From FEN-1279 sp964400285 (GTDB taxonomy: Bacteria > Bacteroidota > Ignavibacteria > Tepidaquicellales > Tepidaquicellaceae): DNA of 64,000 nt. The notes beneath the pieces are model-generated. The model had not been told where the DNA came from, ran no database searches, and worked only from the letters and a program-made list of their open reading frames with translations. The DNA lies in the NCBI GenBank assembly GCA_964400285.1, contig CAYNTK010000004.1:201387-265386 (forward strand). Direction: 5' to 3'. Shown one piece after another: positions 54,517-63,698 of the stretch (position 1 is the first letter of the stretch; each line of letters opens with the position of its first letter). The position numbers were made by a program, and so were the translations under genes.

Positions 54517-54524
54517 CAAAAATA
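54517..54524 (-). promoter_or_regulatory. Candidate -7 promoter box (TAnnTTTG)
   Basis: Read on the reverse strand the sequence is TATTTTTG, an exact match to the Bacteroidetes sigma-A -7 consensus TAnnTTTG, 16 bases before the ATG at 54501. It places the transcription start near 54512. The usual -33 TTG position is taken by the palindrome at 54546-54561. Confidence 0.5.
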
Positions 54525-54545
54525 TATATTTTCATCTTCCTATCC

Positions 54546-54561
54546 TTTGACTTAAGTCAAA
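54546..54561. promoter_or_regulatory. CRP/FNR/HcpR-type palindromic operator
   Basis: A perfect 16-bp palindrome, TTTGACTTAAGTCAAA. The half site TTGAC and 4-base spacer fit CRP/FNR-superfamily sites; FNR is TTGAT-N4-ATCAA, and HcpR sites in several phyla carry TTGAC-N4-GTCAA. The centre is about 41 bases upstream of the transcription start predicted from the -7 box, the class II activator position. It is well placed to control the ferredoxin gene and the nrf genes behind it. Confidence 0.65.
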
Positions 54562-54884
54562 ATATATGTAAATAATATTCTTATGATTATTAGCAACTAA
54601 AGTAAGTAAAAATTATATTTAAGCTGTTTTTTAAATTACTTTTTATTATATTAGATATATTAAAAAATACTGTTTTTTCGTTTTTTGAGGGGTATTATAA
54701 TATTTAAACAGAGTTTTATTAGTTTGATTAATTTTTTTTCTTGATTTTATTAATCAATATTTATAAAATTTAAATTAAGTTGAATATTGCTTTTTTCATT
54801 TCAACTTGTTATTTTGTTTCAAAATTAGAAGCTAATTACTTCGTTATTTTTTAATTAAAATTATTTAATAAACATAATTCAAAA
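54562..54884. other. Intergenic region between divergent units
   Basis: About 320 AT-rich bases between the nrf-group operator and the Kelch-like T9SS gene. It contains a short inverted repeat TTGATT-5-AATCAA (54741-54757) and several long T-tracts. No open frame, RNA gene or terminator was recognised. It should contain the promoter of the gene at 54895; a loose candidate is TATTTTG at 54810-54816, one base short of the TAnnTTTG consensus. Confidence 0.4.
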
Positions 54885-54890
54885 AGGAGA
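54885..54890 (+). promoter_or_regulatory. Strong Shine-Dalgarno sequence
   Basis: AAGGAG about five bases before ATG 54895. It stands out because almost no other start in the window has a recognisable Shine-Dalgarno match, and several genes even use TTG. It suggests a high translation rate for the downstream secreted protein. Confidence 0.7.
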
Positions 54891-54894
54891 AAAA

Positions 54895-56829
54895 ATGAAA
54901 AACAAAGTAATTCTATTTTCGTTGTCTTTGGTTATTATTGCTTTGGTAGGATTTTATTTATCCGACCCTTATGGCTCAAAAACTACACAGAGCGATAATA
55001 AACAAGCTGTAGAGAATCCATCCCCATATTACTCTCCATTAGGAACAGTTGTTTGGGCAGATTCTATGGATGGAGCTAATGATACATCTGCTCTTAAATT
55101 AAGAGGTTATAAACCTTACTATAGAGGCACTGGTCCTCAAGGTGCTACCGCAACATGGTTTCAAGGAAATTCATCTGTGTTCAATGCATATCAAGGCCCA
55201 TCTACTGGATATGTTGCCGCAAACTATAATGTAGTAACTGGTGCTAACAATATCGACAGCTGGTTAGTATTCCCAAGATTAACTGGTGGTGGTGTTCAAG
55301 CTGGTGATTCTTTGTATTTCTATTCAAAAGCACCAACTGGTTCGACTTACCCGGATTCAATCAGGGTAATGTATTCGACTAACGATTCTATACCTGAAGG
55401 AACATGGACTGAACTTGGTAGATTCAAAGTTACAACTGCTGCTACCTGGGAGCAGAGAGGTTTTAGAGCTCCTACGTCCAGTGCAAACGGTAGATTTGCA
55501 ATTCGTTACTGTGTTGCAAATGGTGGTCCAAGCGGTGCAAATTCTGATTATATCGGTGTTGATTATTTAAGAATAATCAGAACAGGCTCTACTCCTCCTC
55601 CGATGGTTAACCCAACAAATATGTGTGCGTATACTCAGGCAACACTTTCAGGTATTTGGGCACATGCTTCGGATGTCCTTGGTGATACATTATATGTAAT
55701 GGGTGGTAGTACGGCAGGTGCTGGCTCAACCACAGTTTTGAGATATAACATTCATTCAAATACTATGGGAACTAACGGAGTCCCAATTCCTGAATCTAAA
55801 GCATATCATTCACTAACAGCAGTCGGAAATTCATTATATCTGTTAGGCGGTGGTGCTTCTAATGCTGGTGGAACAACCTGTTATAAATATACACCATCAA
55901 CAGGTGCATGGACAACTTTAGCTCCGGCTCCTGCATCATTATCAGGATTCAGAGCTATGAACTGGGGTGATAGCGTTATATTCTGTGTTAGTGGTGGCTG
56001 GTCAACCTATTCGACCGCTGTTTATGCTTATAGAATTGCAAGTAACACTTGGGTTACCTCCACATCTTTACCCGCTGGAACTGGTAGAAGAAGCTTTGCA
56101 GGTGGAATTGATGGTAATAAATTATTTGTTAGTTGCGGTTATTCCGGAACTTTCAGGAATGACCTTGTTATCGGAACTATCGGAGCAGATGCTACCACAA
56201 TTACTTGGGCAACTGGTCCAGTCGTCCCATTCCTCGGTGGTAAAACAGGTTCATCTCGTCCCGGTGGTGTAGCTGTAAACGGTAAATTCTATATGATTAC
56301 CGGTGAAGTAACACCTGCACCAACTGTTCAAGATACAATTTATGTCTATACAGTAGCAACAAATACCTGGTCGTTTATCGGCGGTGGTAGAGGTTCACAA
56401 GCTGCATCGAATTTATGGTCAGCAGTTTCTTATAAAGTAATGGCTAACGGTAATATTAAAATCTTCATTCCGGGTGGTGCACTGAGTACAAATTTAGGGC
56501 AACTTTGTTGCTTACAGGTTCCTGCTTGCACAATTACAGGAATTGAAAATAATACCGAAGTTCCAAAAACCTATTCATTAATGCAAAACTATCCAAATCC
56601 GTTTAATCCTGTAACCAAGATTAGCTTCAATATACCGAAATTAGGTTTTGTTTCATTGAAGGTATATGATGTGCTTGGTAAAGAAGTATCTACACTTGTT
56701 AGTGAAGTTAAAAATCCAGGAAGTTACGTTGTTGACTTCAACGGTGCTTCATTATCCAGTGGTATTTATTTCTACAGATTAGAAGCAGACGGATTTACTT
56801 CAGTTAAGAAAATGATGTTAGTCAAGTAA
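54895..56829 (+). CDS. Secreted Kelch-like protein with choice-of-anchor domain and T9SS sorting signal
   Basis: A 644-residue exported protein. Residues 1-22 form a signal peptide. About 45-225 form a jelly-roll of the choice-of-anchor/cleaved-adhesin type (DSWLVFPRL, DSLYFYSKAP, YIGVDYLRI). About 235-545 contain Kelch-type propeller blades (GDTLYVMGGSTAG, NSLYLLGGGAS, NKLFVSCGY, GKFYMITGEV, each followed by a Y-x-T-W turn). The last 85 residues are the T9SS domain (NYPNPFNPVTKISF ... GIYFYRLEADG ... KKMMLVK). Likely a cell-surface or released glycan- or protein-binding factor. Codon use is much GC-richer than neighbours and the RBS is strong, suggesting high expression. Confidence 0.87.
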   Translation: MKNKVILFSLSLVIIALVGFYLSDPYGSKTTQSDNKQAVENPSPYYSPLGTVVWADSMDGANDTSALKLRGYKPYYRGTGPQGATATWFQGNSSVFNAYQGPSTGYVAANYNVVTGANNIDSWLVFPRLTGGGVQAGDSLYFYSKAPTGSTYPDSIRVMYSTNDSIPEGTWTELGRFKVTTAATWEQRGFRAPTSSANGRFAIRYCVANGGPSGANSDYIGVDYLRIIRTGSTPPPMVNPTNMCAYTQATLSGIWAHASDVLGDTLYVMGGSTAGAGSTTVLRYNIHSNTMGTNGVPIPESKAYHSLTAVGNSLYLLGGGASNAGGTTCYKYTPSTGAWTTLAPAPASLSGFRAMNWGDSVIFCVSGGWSTYSTAVYAYRIASNTWVTSTSLPAGTGRRSFAGGIDGNKLFVSCGYSGTFRNDLVIGTIGADATTITWATGPVVPFLGGKTGSSRPGGVAVNGKFYMITGEVTPAPTVQDTIYVYTVATNTWSFIGGGRGSQAASNLWSAVSYKVMANGNIKIFIPGGALSTNLGQLCCLQVPACTITGIENNTEVPKTYSLMQNYPNPFNPVTKISFNIPKLGFVSLKVYDVLGKEVSTLVSEVKNPGSYVVDFNGASLSSGIYFYRLEADGFTSVKKMMLVK

Positions 56830-56852
56830 ATAATACTTGATATTTAAGTTAT

Positions 56853-56890
56853 AAAAAACCTCCGATTGAAGAAATCGGAGGTTTTTTTAT
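56853..56890. terminator. Bidirectional intrinsic terminator
   Basis: A 14-bp perfect stem (56853-56866 with 56874-56887, core ACCTCCGAT/ATCGGAGGT) with a 7-base loop, A-run before and T-run after. It serves the Kelch-like T9SS gene (stop 56829) and, read on the other strand, the mfd operon (stop 56911). Confidence 0.92.
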
Positions 56891-56910
56891 TTAAAGTAAA
56901 TATATAATAA

Positions 56911-59900
56911 TTAAATATTAAGAATTGATTGCAACTCCTTTAGTCTTTCACCATCTTCTATTTTATCGAGTTTTATTTCTATGATAAGTTTTTTCTCGTT
57001 GTTAATAAAAGAATATTTATTTGATTTCGTTTTTGAAAGTCTATTTATTAAATTATTGAAAAATTCACTTTCGAATATTCTATGCTCTTTGCTAACAGGA
57101 AAGTATAAAGTAAGTGTTTTATTACTGATGTTAATTTTCTCAAGTCCTATGTTCGTTGCTATGATTTTTGATTCGACTTGCTTAAATAAGTTTTCTACTT
57201 CATTCCCGAATTTCCCAAATCTATCTTCGAGTTCTGCTTTTAACGGGGATAAGTCGGATATGCTCTTAATTTCATATAATCTTTTGTAAATATTCAATCG
57301 CTCTGTATCGTTTTCGATATATTCTTTTGGAATTAATGCATTCAAATCACTCTCAAATATTGTGCTAATATATTCCGTCTTTTTAGTAATCCTATCGCTT
57401 ATTTTTTTTAGACTTTCTTCGTCTTTAAATAATTCTTTAAACTCATTTTCTTTTAGTTCTGCTACCGCTTCATCTATTATATCGATATATGTTTCAAAAC
57501 CCATTTGAGATATATATCCACTTTGTTCTTTCCCAAGTAAATTCCCCACACCTCTAATTTCCATATCTCTCATTGCAAGATTGAATCCTGATGATAAATC
57601 TGTATATTCTTCTATTGCTTGTAATCTTCTTATCGCAGTTTTGGTAAGCTTTCCTACAGGGGGGGAAATTAAATAAGCATATGCTTGAACATCGCTTCTA
57701 CCAACTCTTCCACGCAATTGATATAATTCCGAAAGTCCATACATATTTGCATTATTAATAATAATTGTATTTACATTAGGTATATCCAAACCTGATTCGA
57801 TTATTTTCGTGCAAAAGAGAACACTGATTTTCTTTTCTATAAAATTTACTATAATATCCTCAAGTTCTTTGTTTTCCATTTGTCCATGAGCTATTCCAAT
57901 CTTTACTGATGGAAGATATGATTTTAATTTGTCTGCAAGTAAATATAAATCTGATATTTTATCATTTACGAAATATACCTGACCATTTCTCGAAATTTCT
58001 CTCTTTATTATATCTGTAATTACATCCCAGTTTAAACTTATGATTTCTGTTATTATTGGCTTTCTGTTTTTTGGCGGTGTATTTATAATTGATAAATCCC
58101 TTGCTCCGAGTAACGAGAAATTCAAAGTTCTGGGAATTGGTGTCGCAGTTAGAGTTAGTGTATCCACATTTGGTTTTAAAGCACGAAGTTTTTCTTTTGC
58201 TTTAACTCCGAATCTCTGCTCTTCATCTATAATAAGCAATCCTAAATCTTTAAATTTTATATCTTTCGATAAAATTCTATGAGTTCCAATTATAATATTA
58301 ATAATCCCTTTCTCTATCTTTTCAATAATTTCTTTTTGAACTTTTTTTGAATTCAATCTCGAAATACATTCTACTTCTACGGCGAACGAAGATAAACGGT
58401 CTCTAAAAGTATTATAATGCTGAACTGCCAAAATTGTTGTCGGAACAAGTATTGCAACTTGTTTATTATCTAATACAGCTTTAAATGCAGCTCTAACGGC
58501 TACTTCCGTTTTCCCAAATCCAACATCTCCGCAAATTAATCTATCCATCGGATTTGAAAATTCCATATCCTGCTTAACATCTATTGTAGCTTGATATTGG
58601 TCTGGTGTATCCTCATATATAAAACTTGCTTCGAGTTCCTTTTGCCAGTGTGTATCCTGCGAAAAGCTGTATCCTGTTTCTGTTTTTCTTTTTGCATATA
58701 AAATTATTAAGTCGCGGGCTATATCTTTGACTTTCTTCTTTGCCCTCTCTTTGATTTTATCCCATTCGCCACCACCAAGTTTAGTTATCGTCGGAGAAAC
58801 ACCCTCTGAAGCTGAATATTTTTTTATTAAATTTACATAATTCATATTTAAAAAAAGTGTGTCTCCTCCTGCATATTCGAGCTTTACTACTTCCTGTTGA
58901 TTATTACCAACTTTGATTTTTCTTAATCCCGAAAAAATTCCTATTCCGAAATCTCTATGAACCACATAATCACCCGGTCGCAATTCTTTAATTTCTTCAA
59001 ATGTTAATCCTTTGAATTTATTTCTTCTCTTTTTCGTCTGTCTAAAATATCTTCCGAATATTTGATGTTCGGTATATAGTATGATTTTTGCATCAGGAAA
59101 AATAAAACCCGATTGAATTGATTCGGATAGGTAATTCATATCCGATTTTTCTAAAATAGGTGATATATTTTCATACATTAAATTTGATTCATAATCCTCT
59201 AATAAACTTTTTATCCTTTCAGCTTGATGTTTATCGGAGCATAAAATATTTACACAAAAATTATTTTTTAATTGTTCTGAAATGTTTGTGTAAAGTAGTC
59301 TCAGATTTGAATGAAAATCTGGTTGTGTGAGTGTATTAAAATCAAAATCATCGAGAGAATACTCTTTTATAAAATCAACCGAACGAATTATAGATATAAA
59401 AAAACATTTATTCTTAGATAATAAATTTTTATAAGATATGTTCTTTACATAATTCGATATTATTTCTGGCTCATCTAAAATTATTAAAGTATCTTCAGAA
59501 ATATAATCTAAAATCGTATCGTTAATTTCAGATTCATTTATGTTTCCTTCGGAAGATATATTTATTCCAATTTTTATTTTTTGTAGCTCTTTAACCGAAC
59601 GTTGAGTTGTTATATCGAATTCTCTTATTGAATCTATTGTCTCTCCAAAAAATTCAATCCTTATTGGGGAATCATAATTTTCTGGAAATAAATCTATTAT
59701 TCCACCTCTGACCGAATAGTCTCCGCTCTCTTCTACAAAATCTTTTTTTTCATATCCGTATTGTTTAAGTTTAAGAATAAGCTCCTCGAAAAGATATTCA
59801 TCGTCCTTTCCAAGCTCTATAAGCGAATCTTTGAATTTATCTTTCGATAATATTTTTTCTTCAATACTTTCGGCATTAACTAATACGATATAATCGTCCT

Positions 59901-60204
59901 TATCGCAAAGAAAAGATAACGTTTTAGTAAAATCTTCATTATCAAAATGTTTATTGGTTTGAAAAGTAGAAATATTTTCGCAATTGCAAATAAATTCAAG
60001 GTCGTCTTTTACAAAAGAAATTTTCTCTTCATCGCTCGAAATCAATACAATTTTTTTATTAATATTTAGATAACAATAATCAATTAAAAATGATATAAAA
60101 GAACCATTAATCCCTGTTAAAAAAATATTATTACTTTTGGCTTTTTCTTTAAAAGTTTTTAATAGGATGCTTCCAAATAATTTTGATTTGATATTATCCA
60201 GCAT
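56911..60204 (-). CDS. mfd: Transcription-repair coupling factor
   Basis: Mfd removes RNA polymerase stalled at DNA damage and recruits UvrA. I start it at ATG 60204 (MLDNIKSKLFG), one base after the rsmA stop; the longer frame back to 60258 overlaps rsmA and adds a hydrophobic stretch untypical for the family. The resulting 1097 residues show the UvrB-like N-terminal module (VRGGIIDLFPENYDSPIRIE), the RNAP-interaction domain (LRPGDYVVHRDFGIGIF), helicase motifs GDVGFGKTEVAVRA, DEEQRFG, TLTATPIPRTL and LRGRVGRSD, and the C-terminal TRCF domain. Complete and intact. Confidence 0.96.
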   Translation of the reverse strand: MLDNIKSKLFGSILLKTFKEKAKSNNIFLTGINGSFISFLIDYCYLNINKKIVLISSDEEKISFVKDDLEFICNCENISTFQTNKHFDNEDFTKTLSFLCDKDDYIVLVNAESIEEKILSKDKFKDSLIELGKDDEYLFEELILKLKQYGYEKKDFVEESGDYSVRGGIIDLFPENYDSPIRIEFFGETIDSIREFDITTQRSVKELQKIKIGINISSEGNINESEINDTILDYISEDTLIILDEPEIISNYVKNISYKNLLSKNKCFFISIIRSVDFIKEYSLDDFDFNTLTQPDFHSNLRLLYTNISEQLKNNFCVNILCSDKHQAERIKSLLEDYESNLMYENISPILEKSDMNYLSESIQSGFIFPDAKIILYTEHQIFGRYFRQTKKRRNKFKGLTFEEIKELRPGDYVVHRDFGIGIFSGLRKIKVGNNQQEVVKLEYAGGDTLFLNMNYVNLIKKYSASEGVSPTITKLGGGEWDKIKERAKKKVKDIARDLIILYAKRKTETGYSFSQDTHWQKELEASFIYEDTPDQYQATIDVKQDMEFSNPMDRLICGDVGFGKTEVAVRAAFKAVLDNKQVAILVPTTILAVQHYNTFRDRLSSFAVEVECISRLNSKKVQKEIIEKIEKGIINIIIGTHRILSKDIKFKDLGLLIIDEEQRFGVKAKEKLRALKPNVDTLTLTATPIPRTLNFSLLGARDLSIINTPPKNRKPIITEIISLNWDVITDIIKREISRNGQVYFVNDKISDLYLLADKLKSYLPSVKIGIAHGQMENKELEDIIVNFIEKKISVLFCTKIIESGLDIPNVNTIIINNANMYGLSELYQLRGRVGRSDVQAYAYLISPPVGKLTKTAIRRLQAIEEYTDLSSGFNLAMRDMEIRGVGNLLGKEQSGYISQMGFETYIDIIDEAVAELKENEFKELFKDEESLKKISDRITKKTEYISTIFESDLNALIPKEYIENDTERLNIYKRLYEIKSISDLSPLKAELEDRFGKFGNEVENLFKQVESKIIATNIGLEKINISNKTLTLYFPVSKEHRIFESEFFNNLINRLSKTKSNKYSFINNEKKLIIEIKLDKIEDGERLKELQSILNI

Positions 60205-60205
60205 C

Positions 60206-61009
60206 TTAATAAACTCTGTTAAATATAAGGTTAGAAAGCTGAACAAAATTCTGAACACTTAAGCTCTCTGCACGTTTAGAAAAATCGAAAAATAAATCTA
60301 AATCATCGAAATCGAGATTTAACTCTTCGAATAATTCTTTCAAAGAATTTTTAAGTGTTTTTCTTCTTTTCCCGAATGCTGTCCTGACTACCTCTTTAAA
60401 ACAGTCATTGCTAATTAGAGATGTGTCTAAATTTTGAAAGTCAAGTTTAATTACACTCGATTGAACTTTTGGCTTCGGGAAAAACACAGTAGGGGGTACA
60501 TTAAAAAGTATTTCGGGTTTGGAAAAAACCTGTGACTGAACCGATAATATCCCGTATTCTTTGGAATTCGGTTTTGCTATGATTCTTTTCGCAAATTCTT
60601 TCTGAACCATTAACACTGAACTTATTATTTTATTATTATGTTCAAAAAGCTTAAATAAAATTTCTGATGCAATATTATATGGTAGATTACCAATTATTTT
60701 TATCGGTTTCTTAAATTTATTTAAGTCGTATTCTAAAAAATCTTCATTAATAATTTTACCCTTATCACCATATTTTATTTTCAATGAATCTGCGATACTT
60801 TTATCTATTTCGATACCATAATATTTTTTACAAAAACCCACAAGATGTTTTGTCAATGCACCTCGTCCAGGACCAATCTCCAATACCGTATCCGATGATT
60901 TAAGCTCGAAATGTTTAATAATTTTTCTTGCGATATTATCATCAACAAGGAAATTTTGTCCTAAAAATTTTTTTGGTTTGTATAATTTATATTTTTCTCT
61001 TGTCTTCAA
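60206..61009 (-). CDS. rsmA: 16S rRNA dimethyladenosine transferase
   Basis: RsmA (KsgA) dimethylates two adjacent adenosines near the 3' end of 16S rRNA. The 267 residues show KPKKFLGQNFLVDDNIARKI, motif I VLEIGPGRGALTKHL, INEDFLEYDL, the catalytic IIGNLPYNIASEIL (NLPY) and VPPTVFFPKPKVQSSVIKL. Full length. It sits 8 bases downstream of the acylase gene and one base before mfd, forming a three-gene reverse-strand operon. Confidence 0.96.
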   Translation of the reverse strand: MKTREKYKLYKPKKFLGQNFLVDDNIARKIIKHFELKSSDTVLEIGPGRGALTKHLVGFCKKYYGIEIDKSIADSLKIKYGDKGKIINEDFLEYDLNKFKKPIKIIGNLPYNIASEILFKLFEHNNKIISSVLMVQKEFAKRIIAKPNSKEYGILSVQSQVFSKPEILFNVPPTVFFPKPKVQSSVIKLDFQNLDTSLISNDCFKEVVRTAFGKRRKTLKNSLKELFEELNLDFDDLDLFFDFSKRAESLSVQNFVQLSNLIFNRVY

Positions 61010-61017
61010 AATATTTG

Positions 61018-63549
61018 TTAATTATCTGGAATTAATATAATTTTATTTTTTAATTGACTATAATCACTTATATTTATTGTTTTATATTCTCCATTCAGCC
61101 ACAATCTTGTCTGGTCTTTGTAATGTGGGTGATGTGGTTGCCCGGATTGTCCCGTTGGTAGTATTGACTGATAAGTCGATAAATTCGACATATCGACTAT
61201 TATTCTCATTGATGCTCCAAGATATGATTCAAATTCTTTATTATTCAAAGAAGTATAAAAACTATACTCGGAATTTGCAATAGTTGTCCCATTCCCACCA
61301 ATTTCATACGGTCCTATATTTAATACAGGACTTAAAGCTGCAACTATTCCAAGAGGATGTTTTATTATAACCTTGTGAATCTCCCCCCAATACCATTTTG
61401 TATAATCAGAATTTCCGAATTTATTTTTTAAATTATTAATTGCTTCCTGAAAACTAATTTTAATAATATCATTTCTATTTTCTGGTTTCCCAATATTTCC
61501 TACGATATCGAACATCCAGGAATTCTGTTCCTTAAGTAGTTTTGTAGTATTTCTTACAGGTATATTTTTCAAAAAAATGTAATTACGAAATAATTCTTCT
61601 CCAAGTTTATCCTTATAAATATTTTTATATAATACAACTTCAAATTCAGAAAATAATGAAGCAGCAGGGCTGTATAGTTTCATTTCATAATCCCAGCTTT
61701 TAAGTAATTTAAGAAATTCCTTTTCGTCTTGACTTATGTTAATTGTATCTTTATATGCTTCGAAAATATAATTGCAATATTCTCTTGCCTGTAAACTCAA
61801 TACATCGTTTTGAATTAATTTAAATTCATTTGCATTAAAGTTATTTCTTAACATTAAAATTTGTTCTATTCTTTCTGCTCTATATGGTGGCTCATATAAA
61901 TTGGAAATGTAATTCTTGTAATCTTTTATTGGCTTATTGTTTGCTGTAACGATAAATTCTTCTTTTGGATTATACGATTGTGGTAAATCTTCAAAATCTA
62001 AATAAGATGTCCACTCTATCTCGCCATTAGAGGGATACATTGCATAAATATCTTCCGATAAATTCTTTCTAATTGGAATTTTTCCCGCTGCGTGATATCC
62101 TATATTACCCATAGTATCGGCATAGACAAAGTTTGATGCTGGAAGATTGTAGCCTCTTAAAGCATTTTTAAAATCTTCCCAGTTTTTCGCATTATTTAGT
62201 TTATAAAAACATTCTATTTCATCGCTAAAATCATAACCTGTCCATCTGAATGTGAGAAGTTCATTGCTACCTGTTCTAAAATTATTATTTTCGAGAAAAC
62301 CTGTTCTTTCAAGATTTGATATTATTGGTCCGATTTTTGTCTGAAATATAGTAAAATATATTTCATCTTTTACATCTTTTACTTTAATACTCTCTGTAAT
62401 GCTGTCGATTGGATAAGAAGAATTTTTGTAAATATATTTTTTCTTATCCAATGGATCTAACGGTAAAATATAAAAATCCGCGTCATCGTTCATAAGATTT
62501 GTAATTCCCCACGAAATACAATTATTATATCCTATAGTAATACCCGGAGTCCCCGGTATCGAAAAACCTCCGCAAATATAATTTGTTCTTCTATTAATTA
62601 ATACCACTTCATACCATTTAGAAGGCGATTGCAGTGCAAGGTGAGGGTCGTTTGCAATTATTGGTTTCTTATTCTCGGATTTTTTCCCACTTATAACCCA
62701 TGAGTTACTTCCAATGTGTGTTCCTTTTAGACCCAAAAAATCTCTGAAGTTAAGATTTGTTTCACAAAATTTTTTTCCCAATTCTGCAAATACTTTATAA
62801 TTATTTTCTATACTTTTCTCCGAAATTTTTTTATTTGTATCTAATAATTTGTTCTTTTCATTACTTTTTTTGTCAGAAGTAACAATAAATGGTGCATCCT
62901 CGGGATAATTCGGAAAAAAATCCTTTGCTTTTTCGATTCCCCATTTTTTTACGATTTCTCCAAACATAAAATCGGAATACCAAGATAGATTTAATTCCCA
63001 ACCCATTAGTCTTACGAGCATAATTGAATGCTCTGGTTTCCATTGTTCTGGTTTGTAATTTAATACATCGAATTCGAGCGGTAGTTTTTTTATATGTGTC
63101 TTAATAAAAAAATTCACACCGTTTGTATAACTTTGTAGAATCTCTTTTGATTTTGGTGAAAGATTCTGGTAAAATTGAATAGCTATTTTGTTAATTCCAA
63201 TTGTGCGGAATAATTTGTCGTATTCAATTGCATCCTTCCCAAGTATCTCTGACATTTTTCCCTCCGCTATTCTGCGAAATAAATCCATCTGCCAGAGTCT
63301 ATCCTGTGAATGCGTATAACCAAGTGCAAAATATAAATCATTCTCATTATTTCCCTCAATATATGAAACGCCAAAATTATCACGATATATATTCACACTT
63401 TCATAAATACCTTCGGTTTTTATCGTTCCACTTTCAGGGTAAAATGATTTGTTCGAAAGCTGATTAAATAATATTATCAAAGTGACTACTATCGTAATCA
63501 GAATAATAACTATTCCTGTTGTATTCTTTATATACGGATTAAACTTCAT
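61018..63549 (-). CDS. Penicillin acylase-family (Ntn) amidohydrolase
   Basis: An 843-residue Ntn hydrolase of the penicillin amidase/aculeacin acylase group. One N-terminal membrane helix (about 12-29) anchors or exports it. The alpha-chain region holds VNIYRDNFGVSYIEG and ALGYTHSQDRLWQMDLFRR. The autocatalytic cleavage site is GTHIGSNSWVISG, where Ser281 becomes the N-terminal nucleophile of the beta chain. IIANDPHLALQSPSKWYEV and the C-terminal TGQSGQPHHPHYKDQ are also typical. Related enzymes deacylate beta-lactams, N-acyl-homoserine lactones or acylated peptides; the natural substrate here is unknown. Complete. Confidence 0.92.
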   Translation of the reverse strand: MKFNPYIKNTTGIVIILITIVVTLIILFNQLSNKSFYPESGTIKTEGIYESVNIYRDNFGVSYIEGNNENDLYFALGYTHSQDRLWQMDLFRRIAEGKMSEILGKDAIEYDKLFRTIGINKIAIQFYQNLSPKSKEILQSYTNGVNFFIKTHIKKLPLEFDVLNYKPEQWKPEHSIMLVRLMGWELNLSWYSDFMFGEIVKKWGIEKAKDFFPNYPEDAPFIVTSDKKSNEKNKLLDTNKKISEKSIENNYKVFAELGKKFCETNLNFRDFLGLKGTHIGSNSWVISGKKSENKKPIIANDPHLALQSPSKWYEVVLINRRTNYICGGFSIPGTPGITIGYNNCISWGITNLMNDDADFYILPLDPLDKKKYIYKNSSYPIDSITESIKVKDVKDEIYFTIFQTKIGPIISNLERTGFLENNNFRTGSNELLTFRWTGYDFSDEIECFYKLNNAKNWEDFKNALRGYNLPASNFVYADTMGNIGYHAAGKIPIRKNLSEDIYAMYPSNGEIEWTSYLDFEDLPQSYNPKEEFIVTANNKPIKDYKNYISNLYEPPYRAERIEQILMLRNNFNANEFKLIQNDVLSLQAREYCNYIFEAYKDTINISQDEKEFLKLLKSWDYEMKLYSPAASLFSEFEVVLYKNIYKDKLGEELFRNYIFLKNIPVRNTTKLLKEQNSWMFDIVGNIGKPENRNDIIKISFQEAINNLKNKFGNSDYTKWYWGEIHKVIIKHPLGIVAALSPVLNIGPYEIGGNGTTIANSEYSFYTSLNNKEFESYLGASMRIIVDMSNLSTYQSILPTGQSGQPHHPHYKDQTRLWLNGEYKTINISDYSQLKNKIILIPDN

Positions 63550-63638
63550 ATTACACTCAAAGTGTAAAAATTGTTATTTATGATTAAAAAATAAAGGTAA
63601 TATCTTTGTTTGTAACTTTACTGCTTATTTTACAAAAA

Positions 63639-63672
63639 AAAATACCCCGCTGATTTATCAACGGGGTATTTT
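63639..63672 (-). terminator. Intrinsic terminator of the downstream T9SS gene
   Basis: An 11-bp stem AAAATACCCCG/CGGGGTATTTT (63639-63649 with 63662-63672) with an extra TGAT/ATCA pairing in the loop; on the reverse strand it is followed by a long T-run. It lies just after the stop (63699) of the T9SS-domain gene that enters the window from the right. Confidence 0.85.
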
Positions 63673-63698
63673 GAAATTTTAATTTCTATTTATTAAAA

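Noticed and set aside
54741..54757. TTGATT-5-AATCAA inverted repeat as an FNR site
   Set aside because: The spacing between the TTGAT and ATCAA half sites is seven bases instead of four, and it sits in DNA full of similar AT-rich repeats.
60205..60258. Longer N-terminus of Mfd
   Set aside because: It overlaps rsmA by about 50 bases and adds a hydrophobic segment not seen in Mfd; ATG 60204 directly follows the rsmA stop.
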